DNA from: Spirochaeta sp.
GTDB taxonomy: Bacteria; Spirochaetota; Spirochaetia; Sphaerochaetales; Sphaerochaetaceae
NCBI GenBank assembly: GCA_020054965.1
Contig: JAIMZO010000018.1
Coordinates: 1 to 13,544, forward strand
Length of the DNA: 13,544 bases
Direction of reading: 5' to 3'
Shown: one piece after another, positions 7,827 to 13,544 of the stretch
Layout of the letters: each line of letters opens with the position of its first letter
Numbering within the stretch: the stretch's first letter is position 1
Notes under the pieces: generated by a model
What the model saw: the letters and a program-made list of their open reading frames with translations, nothing else
What the model was told of the DNA's origin: nothing
Databases searched by the model: none
Position numbers and translations under genes: made by a program

Positions 7827-9821
7827 CTATCTCTGCTCGGATGGGGCGCTTTTCAACCCAAGTGGCTGATAGGCAACGCCCTTTCCGGTAAAATATCGGG
7901 AGAAGAACTCATAATAGTTCAACCTCAAAGACTGTATTCCTGAACTCAATCCTTCCAGGACAATCACCAGGATGTTCCCAAGGATGAATATCATTACCCC
8001 ACCAAAACCATCAGCCAAGGAAGAAAGTTCCTTGAATGACTGCATAAGTGCCGCATGGGCAATACCAAGGCCTGCCACACGCATGAAGGAAAGAGTGTTG
8101 GAAAGATATCCGGTAAATATCTCCAGGATATCCACAAACCACTCCATGACTACGTCCATGGTCACGGCACCAAGATCTTGGTGTTCTCCTCCTTGCTTGG
8201 CTGAGATGTAGTAAGCGAGAAACCCTCGAAGGAAGAGAAGCACAAGCAAAATGGTAATGGCGGGGGCTATCCAAGGATCGGAGGGGAAGCTCTTGTATCC
8301 ACTCTCCACAAAGGCAAATCCCATATAGATGCCTATTCCAAAAAGGATTCCACCGAGCAACCCGTTCTTATCCAAGGTTAGTTGCAAGTAGGCTTTTTTC
8401 CTGAAGAGATTTATCCAGTTCAGCACCAAGCCGGTATAGATGACAATGATACCAAACTTGACAGTTAGTCCAAGAATTCCGTACACATCAGTGATCAGGG
8501 AGCCCTCTCCTGCATGTCCTGCTACCACTGCCTCGTAGTTGAACCAGAGTGCAGGAAGAAGTCCCAGGCCAAAGTAGCTCCCGAAGAGTGCTCCGAAGAT
8601 CATAGCCGACAGGCCCAAATATATCAGAAGATCCGTCAGGTTGCGGCTGATCATCCCATCCTTCTTCAATGGATTCTTTTTATAACCATACTTCCCCAGC
8701 AAGCCAACAAGCATAAGCACAAACCCCTGGCCTACGTCGGCAAACATGAGTCCGAACATACAAAGGTAGGCAACCATGACAAAGATGGTCGGGTTGACCG
8801 TTCCATATTCAGGGATACTGTAGTTATTGACCATCCTCTGGAATGGGGCAAGCATCTTGGGACTGGAAACAGCTACCGGTACCTCGCGTCGGGGAACCTG
8901 ACGAGCCTCGGTCCACTCAATGACACACTGTCCATCACTTGCCTCAATGATCGCCTGCTCTACCATTTCCGCCTGGTCAGCAGGAACCCAACCGGAGAAA
9001 AGTGTTGTATTACGGGTATAGGCGAAGTAAGAACGAATCTGGTCACTGAGCTCATTCAATCGAAGATTAGCCCAGATGGCAAACAACTGGGTTTGCTGAT
9101 TTGCTACCATTGCGTCAACTTCTTTCTCGATCTTCTCCCGATCAGCGAGTGCTTCCTGGTGTTCTTTTTCCAGTTGTTCCTTGATCATCGAAACAGCTTG
9201 TTGTTGCAATTGGACATCACTGGATTCCATCCAACCGAATTTTTCCAGAAGCGGATCGACCTGCCCTACATCACGACGGAGGGTCAGGGATATCCACAAG
9301 TCGGTATTCTCAATGCTTAAGAGCAATCCGCCAAAGGCAGCAATCTTATCCTTGAGGTCCTCACTGCGGCCTTTTGTGACCTGCCCCACCCTGAGGTCAA
9401 GGTATTCTCCCTTGTCCTCCTTGATATAGCGTTGCATTTCCTCAAGGCCCATCACCATTTGGTTGCTCTCTTTCTGTTTCTCTTTCAAGGAGAGCAGGTT
9501 TGCCGTCAGGTCATCCAATGTTTTGCTGAATGCTTCCAATTGAGGTTTTTCCAGGTTCTGTACATTCAGCACATCACTGGTTGGTACGGCAACATGCCCT
9601 TGCCTGAGCAAAGCTTCCACCCGATGTCGCATATCCTGTAGGGCTGAGCGGCTGATAGAACTCTGGCGGAATGAGAGTTTTTCCATCTGCCTGGAATCCA
9701 GCTTGTTGATGTGGACAAAGTCCATGACACCAAGAGCGAGCAGGGATTTGACGACCGCATCACTGGTCTGTTCCAGAACCACTGCAGTAAGTAGCTTCAT
9801 TGGTCGTGTAAACAAATTCAT
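7827..9821 (-). CDS. atpI: V-type ATP synthase subunit I (membrane stator, a-subunit homologue)
   Basis: Subunit I is the membrane stator that forms the ion half-channels against the K ring and anchors the peripheral stalks. It has 664 residues, typical for the family. The N-terminal half (about 1-335) is cytoplasmic with coiled coils near 95-135 and 205-240. The C-terminal half has seven or eight membrane helices beginning near residue 344. Conserved signatures are FGLMFADVGQG (356-366), SNTLSFMRVAGLGIAHAAL with Arg581, and QSLRLNYYEFFSRYF with Arg633. These two arginines correspond to the pair that faces the ring glutamate. The ATG overlaps the subunit C stop as ATGA (9821-9818), and a G-run (AGGGGGG) lies 7 nt upstream. 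Confidence 0.96.
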   Translation of the reverse strand: MNLFTRPMKLLTAVVLEQTSDAVVKSLLALGVMDFVHINKLDSRQMEKLSFRQSSISRSALQDMRHRVEALLRQGHVAVPTSDVLNVQNLEKPQLEAFSKTLDDLTANLLSLKEKQKESNQMVMGLEEMQRYIKEDKGEYLDLRVGQVTKGRSEDLKDKIAAFGGLLLSIENTDLWISLTLRRDVGQVDPLLEKFGWMESSDVQLQQQAVSMIKEQLEKEHQEALADREKIEKEVDAMVANQQTQLFAIWANLRLNELSDQIRSYFAYTRNTTLFSGWVPADQAEMVEQAIIEASDGQCVIEWTEARQVPRREVPVAVSSPKMLAPFQRMVNNYSIPEYGTVNPTIFVMVAYLCMFGLMFADVGQGFVLMLVGLLGKYGYKKNPLKKDGMISRNLTDLLIYLGLSAMIFGALFGSYFGLGLLPALWFNYEAVVAGHAGEGSLITDVYGILGLTVKFGIIVIYTGLVLNWINLFRKKAYLQLTLDKNGLLGGILFGIGIYMGFAFVESGYKSFPSDPWIAPAITILLVLLFLRGFLAYYISAKQGGEHQDLGAVTMDVVMEWFVDILEIFTGYLSNTLSFMRVAGLGIAHAALMQSFKELSSLADGFGGVMIFILGNILVIVLEGLSSGIQSLRLNYYEFFSRYFTGKGVAYQPLGLKSAPSEQR

Positions 9822-10903
9822 ACCAACACCCCCCTGATATACGCTTCTTCATATCCATAATACTTGCCGTTGAGAATAGCCTTCACCATGCTTGTCTCTT
9901 CCTTGAAGAGGAAGAAATAGGACAAGGAGAGTCCAATGGTAAAAGGATCTTGGGCAAGCATACGCTGGTAGATGGCTTTCCTGCGCTCAGCTAAGTACCC
10001 TTCTATCTTCAGGGTCTCAAGCACACTCGCATCATCACCTTGCACGCTGCCGGGATGCTGTTGCACCTCAAGCCCCGGATAATAGCGGTTGATAATTGCA
10101 TGAGGATCACGCTCTGAGGAATTCTGCCTCAAATACGCCTCACTCTCCTTGCTTGAGACAACCTTGCCCCATGGAAGCAACAGTCTCTTCACTGCATCAG
10201 CATCCATATGGTGGTACCATCCGTAGCGTACCAACATCATAAGATTGCGCAGATCAATTTCCAGGAGAATCATGGAAGTGGCCACTTCTTCATCTGCTTT
10301 CTTGAGCGTTTTCACACACTCCATCAGATGTACATACCACATGCGGTCCAGCTCTGTCTCGAGAAAGAACAATCCTGATTGCTGTAGGTCATGCTCACTG
10401 AATGCAGTAACGGTGGCATGATAAGGGCTATCCTTCAGTGCAGCGGCGACTGCATCCCAGCTGGTTGCATTGATCAAGGCAGTCCAGTCGATGGGAGAGA
10501 GAATGGTGTCCTTGAAGAGATACTCACTGCGATGTCGAATCGGTCGTTGCCTCATGATGCTGCTGTACCAGAGCCGGAGTGTGTTTTTCAGGTTGTCAAT
10601 CTCGATTTTTCCAAGAAGATGCCCGATCAGGTCGGCACTACTTCCCTCAAGATACCCTGCAACCTCCTTGTACATGGAAATCTCCATCCCAAGAAGCACC
10701 AGTTCCATCTGCTGGAGGTCTCCAGTTCGGTCGTATGCTTCAGCTACTGCGTGGTATTTGGAGTCACGAAGTACCCCCACAGCCTCTACCAAGGAAGAAG
10801 CATGCAAAAGATTTTCAATTATCTTGCTTTGTCTCATCAATCCAATCTTCGCCCGAAGTTTGGCGTTGATGAACCCATACATCGTTACACGATCACTGCT
10901 CAT
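9818..10903 (-). CDS. atpC: V-type ATP synthase subunit C (rotor socket, d-type)
   Basis: Subunit C is the funnel-shaped socket that joins the central shaft (D/F) to the proteolipid ring. The 361 residues are nearly all helical, and the sequence fits the AC39/subunit d family: YGFINAKLRAKIG near the N-terminus, IGLMRQSKIIENLL, the central segment LKNTLRLWYSSI and a later repeat-like segment EIDLRNLMMLVRYGWY. Both reflect the internal helical repeats of the family. It overlaps the upstream G/H-like gene and the downstream subunit I gene by ATGA, with a weak GGAAAA site of its own, so translation probably depends on coupling. It lies before I, not after E as in Thermus and Enterococcus. Confidence 0.92.
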   Translation of the reverse strand: MSSDRVTMYGFINAKLRAKIGLMRQSKIIENLLHASSLVEAVGVLRDSKYHAVAEAYDRTGDLQQMELVLLGMEISMYKEVAGYLEGSSADLIGHLLGKIEIDNLKNTLRLWYSSIMRQRPIRHRSEYLFKDTILSPIDWTALINATSWDAVAAALKDSPYHATVTAFSEHDLQQSGLFFLETELDRMWYVHLMECVKTLKKADEEVATSMILLEIDLRNLMMLVRYGWYHHMDADAVKRLLLPWGKVVSSKESEAYLRQNSSERDPHAIINRYYPGLEVQQHPGSVQGDDASVLETLKIEGYLAERRKAIYQRMLAQDPFTIGLSLSYFFLFKEETSMVKAILNGKYYGYEEAYIRGVLV

Positions 10904-11229
10904 TTGTTTTCCAGAAAAGCATCAAAATCTGTCTTGCAGACTTGCTCAACGATTGAATGTGCAATAGCCTCAAGAGTATCCTTTGAAAGGTTGCTCGATA
11001 TATTCAAGCTCTCTTCATACTCCTCAACTTCAGTCCTCGCTTCAGTTTCGGCCTGTTCCAATTGTGCACGAAGACGTTCACGTTCTTCTTTAATTGAGGA
11101 ACGTATGAGTTCATTTGCAGCACTTTGGGCGTCGGAAATTACATCTCTAGCTGTATGTTCGGCGTCTCGTATGATTTCTTGTGCTCTATCTTCAACGGAT
11201 AATACATCGTTGATTATATCGCTACGCAC
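10900..11229 (-). CDS. V-type ATP synthase G/H-like peripheral stalk subunit
   Basis: A 109-residue, highly charged, mostly helical protein with a long coiled coil (about residues 10-70, rich in Glu, Arg, Ala), as in the small peripheral-stalk partner of subunit E (G/H, AtpH). Homology is judged from length, composition and position, since these subunits are poorly conserved. It is the first gene of the ATPase set. The start is a GTG at 11229-11227 with AGGGAG 7 nt upstream; no ATG is available nearby. The stop overlaps the subunit C start as ATGA. By hand count its base composition is about 42% G+C over 10921-11220, clearly lower than the rest of the operon. Confidence 0.78.
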   Translation of the reverse strand: MRSDIINDVLSVEDRAQEIIRDAEHTARDVISDAQSAANELIRSSIKEERERLRAQLEQAETEARTEVEEYEESLNISSNLSKDTLEAIAHSIVEQVCKTDFDAFLENK

Positions 11230-11236
11230 GGCTTCA

Positions 11237-11310
11237 CTCCCTATTCAAGTCATATAAATCTTTTTTTATACTCTACCTTTTGGATAAACGTGTCAAGCAA
11301 ACCTAGGGAG
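11237..11310 (-). promoter_or_regulatory. Promoter region and 7-nt inverted repeat ahead of the V-ATPase operon
   Basis: The gap before the operon (11230-11302) has a perfect -35 box TTGACA at 11296-11291. The -10 choice is uncertain: TATAAA at 11270-11265 gives a 20-bp spacer, TAGAGT at 11275-11270 gives 15 bp. The stretch between is AT-rich. In addition CTCCCTA (11310-11304), covering the usher-like gene's last Pro codon and most of its TAG stop, is exactly complementary to TAGGGAG (11243-11237), which holds the ribosome-binding site of the first ATPase gene. No terminator for the upstream gene was found. Confidence 0.4.
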
Positions 11311-13544
11311 CTGCAGTGACAACCTGCTGCGCAGTCGGATCTGTTGCCTCAAGATCAATCATGGAATTGAACATATCCTCATCGAAGGCATAATCATCTT
11401 CAGTCACGAAGCCATCCTGGGCGAAGGATTCAAACCCAAAATCACGCTCATTAAATGGCGGGAAGATAATGGTCCAGAATGTCTCCTCATCGATACGTTC
11501 AATCACTTCAAGGGTAACTTCCGCGTCATACCCGGCAGCAAGCCCGGTGCCGAAGACATCTGTTTCCTCTCCAACCGGTACTCCAGTGAAGGCGTCTTTC
11601 ACAATGATCCGTTGCTCAAATGCAGGATCAGAAACCCAGAAGTCCTCAAGCAACAAGACCCGTTCCAGGCCCAGGTCCTGGGAAGATATATCGGGAACGA
11701 CGAACCTCACTGCATACCACAGATCATCCACTTGCAAATCAAAGAGATAGGTGCCGCTGGCTACTTCACTGATGATGTAACGTCCTTCCTGGTCAGTGAA
11801 GAGGTAGAGTGAATCATTTCGGATAAGTTCCTCTTCTCCTGCAGCATTCAATATCACTTCATACACGGGAGATGAATACTGGATGTAGGGGGAACCATCG
11901 GGCATATAGAGAACCCCACTGACAGTAAAGGATGGCTCCACATCCAGTCGGGCGACAAAGGACTGTCTGCTCCGTGGACTTAATTCATAGACGAATGAGG
12001 TACCGGTTGAATACTCACTTATCCCACTGCTGAATACCACGATACTGTTCGTGGCATTGGGAGTAACTGAGTTGTACAGCGCACTCCCCAGTGGTCTGCT
12101 CAATGCAGAGGGTGAACTATCCAAGCTTCGTGCAATCGAGATGTCGGAATCTTTCAGGTTCCCGACCGGTTTTACCAACAGGAAGGACTCCCCGACTGCC
12201 CTGCCGATACCGAATGCTCCATCAGCATACGCAAGGGCGGTACTTGCCGTAAAGGTAGTGGTCATATCCTGATAGGAGTTGCTGATCTGCTGCCTTAATG
12301 AGAAGTTTGAAAGCTCCCCGCTATGGGCCCATGCTGCAACAATGGAGTGGTTCCCTGGATCCTCAAAGCGGAACCCGCTCAGGGAAAGATTGACACTATC
12401 GTTTCCGGTTGGTCTCCAGCTCATTCCTGCAGATGAGGATGCAGTCCCATCGAAGAACGGCGATCCAGAACGAACACTTGTGGAAGCGTTGGCACTCAAC
12501 TTTGGACTGAAGGTATAACTGCCTGAAATTTGGGCAGAAAGGGTTGGACTGAGTGGATTGCTGCTTGACCCATTGGCTGTAATGGAACCACTGAGAGAGA
12601 ACCCAGAGAAAGGAGAGAACCCTGTTGCAAAGGAAGCACTCCAACCTGGGGCCTGATTTGCTGAATTATAGAGCAGGTTCCCTGAGAGCGTATAACGAAT
12701 GTTCTCAGTAAAACTCCCTGAATATGAGAGTGAAAGCGTGGTATTTGTAGTATGGGTGCTTCCAGATTCCTTTGCAGGAATGGAATGGTTAAGTGTTCCG
12801 CTGATCGTCCCAAACCCACTATCCGGAAGCCCGCTGTAGCGGTGACTCAAACTTGCAGAGAAGGACGGAGTTAGCTTTGACGCATCCAGACCGAGGGAGA
12901 GTTGCAACTGCGATGTGCCGACCATGGTTGCATACACACCATTGAACATACCGCTGAACACACCTGGGCTGAAGGCAAGTTCACTGGTGAAGGTGAATAC
13001 ATCCGTCAATCCAGTCTGTTGATAGTAGGTGGCAGTGAAGGCATCAAGGTGGTAGGACAGATACTGGTCGTCAAACCAAGGGATGCTGAGAGCTGATGTG
13101 GTACTGCTCGATTTCTGCCTGGGTACACTGAAGCCAAAGCCGTAGAGGCTGTCGCCCTTGCCTAGCAGGCGGTAGTCATAGCCCATATCAACATACTCCA
13201 CTCTCTCATCCTCTGGATGACTATCTGGAATGATGGTTATCTTTATCTGGTTTGCTCCCTGGGTAAACACAAAATCCCTGAGTCGATACGTACCTGCCTG
13301 GAATGACCGCTTGAAGACCTCTTCCCCATTGATGGTGATTTTTACCTCAGAGGGCTCAACCAAAACGATGCGATATTCGAACTGATTGCCCTTGGCTCTC
13401 TCGGTTCCGTAGGCATAGTTCTTCTCAAACGTAAAACCTACATTGGTATAGGAGTCAAGATTTTTATTGCTCAGATTGGTTCCCACATGGCCGAAACTCA
13501 GACGATGACTCGACTCAACAAAGTCATAGAAGCCGTTCCAAGTC
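11303..13544 (-). CDS. Usher-like outer-membrane beta-barrel protein, 3' part
   Basis: A partial gene whose frame is open to the right edge, giving about 747 visible codons; the GTG at 13486 is internal. The visible N-terminal part resembles fimbrial ushers in the strand pattern PSEVKITINGEEVFKRSF followed by AGTYRLRDF and GANQIKITI (about 13220-13400). Next comes a long Ser/Gly/Thr-rich region of alternating hydrophobic strands (about 13130-12000), typical of an outer-membrane barrel. Then comes a carboxypeptidase-regulatory-like beta-sandwich (about 11940-11690) with the signature YLFTDQEGRYIISEVASGTY. The last 60 residues are acidic and may be disordered. Ushers export and assemble pilus subunits, but no chaperone or pilin gene is visible here, so an usher role is a structural inference. 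A barrel of other function is possible. It probably ends a separate unit to the right. Confidence 0.75.
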   Translation of the reverse strand, partial: TWNGFYDFVESSHRLSFGHVGTNLSNKNLDSYTNVGFTFEKNYAYGTERAKGNQFEYRIVLVEPSEVKITINGEEVFKRSFQAGTYRLRDFVFTQGANQIKITIIPDSHPEDERVEYVDMGYDYRLLGKGDSLYGFGFSVPRQKSSSTTSALSIPWFDDQYLSYHLDAFTATYYQQTGLTDVFTFTSELAFSPGVFSGMFNGVYATMVGTSQLQLSLGLDASKLTPSFSASLSHRYSGLPDSGFGTISGTLNHSIPAKESGSTHTTNTTLSLSYSGSFTENIRYTLSGNLLYNSANQAPGWSASFATGFSPFSGFSLSGSITANGSSSNPLSPTLSAQISGSYTFSPKLSANASTSVRSGSPFFDGTASSSAGMSWRPTGNDSVNLSLSGFRFEDPGNHSIVAAWAHSGELSNFSLRQQISNSYQDMTTTFTASTALAYADGAFGIGRAVGESFLLVKPVGNLKDSDISIARSLDSSPSALSRPLGSALYNSVTPNATNSIVVFSSGISEYSTGTSFVYELSPRSRQSFVARLDVEPSFTVSGVLYMPDGSPYIQYSSPVYEVILNAAGEEELIRNDSLYLFTDQEGRYIISEVASGTYLFDLQVDDLWYAVRFVVPDISSQDLGLERVLLLEDFWVSDPAFEQRIIVKDAFTGVPVGEETDVFGTGLAAGYDAEVTLEVIERIDEETFWTIIFPPFNERDFGFESFAQDGFVTEDDYAFDEDMFNSMIDLEATDPTAQQVVTAAP

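Noticed and set aside
8514..9320. 268-codon open frame on the plus strand
   Set aside because: It is antisense to the clearly conserved subunit I gene and its protein has no recognisable domain; low-complexity polar composition fits a shadow frame.
10391..11257. 288-codon open frame on the plus strand
   Set aside because: It is antisense to subunit C and the G/H-like gene, both supported by family motifs, position and ATGA overlaps.
11251..11270. A/T run in the gap before the operon as a terminator
   Set aside because: On the minus strand it is a run of A, not T, and no stem precedes it, so it cannot end the usher-like transcript.
12000..13130. Internal repeats in the Ser/Gly-rich part of the usher-like gene
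   Set aside because: Similar short strand patterns recur, but I could not find a repeat unit with constant length or DNA identity; this is ordinary barrel composition.

Overview
The window looks like part of a spirochaete chromosome, most likely Sphaerochaeta or a close relative. This rests on a complete bacterial V/A-type ATPase operon, a diderm outer-membrane usher-like protein, a butanol-dehydrogenase-type iron alcohol dehydrogenase of fermentative type, and roughly 50% G+C. The genus is an inference from overall gene character; no ribosomal or other marker gene is present.

Layout. The left edge (3-617, + strand) is the 3' part of an iron-containing alcohol dehydrogenase. Everything else is on the minus strand. 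Reading in the direction of minus transcription (right to left): a large usher-like outer-membrane beta-barrel gene runs in from beyond the right edge (to 11303). A 73-bp gap follows, holding a candidate promoter. Then come nine tightly packed V-type ATPase genes in the order G/H-like, C, I, K, F, E, A, B, D (11229 to 2644). They are followed without a break by a universal stress protein (2660-2178) and a PTS EIIA-type protein (2167-1715). A hairpin with a T-run at about 1693-1665 closes this unit. A promoter-like sequence (1656-1628) then precedes a helical protein of unknown function (1594-614), whose stop codon overlaps that of the alcohol dehydrogenase tail-to-tail.

How it works together. 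Subunits A and B form the nucleotide-binding head, D and F the central rotor shaft, C the socket joining shaft to ring, K the proteolipid ring, I the ion-channel stator, and E with the small G/H-like protein the peripheral stalks. All nine conserved bacterial V/A-ATPase components are present and look intact: P-loop in A, degenerate P-loop in B, both conserved arginines in I, and the ion-carrying glutamate in K. Starts and stops are joined by 4-bp ATGA overlaps (G/C, C/I, E/A) or by 11- and 17-bp overlaps (A/B, D/Usp), which implies translational coupling.

The most interesting points are the universal stress protein and lone EIIA domain appended to the ATPase operon, the unusual subunit order, a single-hairpin proteolipid with a signal peptide and no obvious sodium ligands, a possible Shine-Dalgarno-masking pair between the usher-like gene end and the first ATPase gene, and the unrecognised protein at 614-1594. 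I saw no CRISPR array, tRNA, rRNA, insertion sequence or phage gene. No gene-free stretch exceeds 300 bases.
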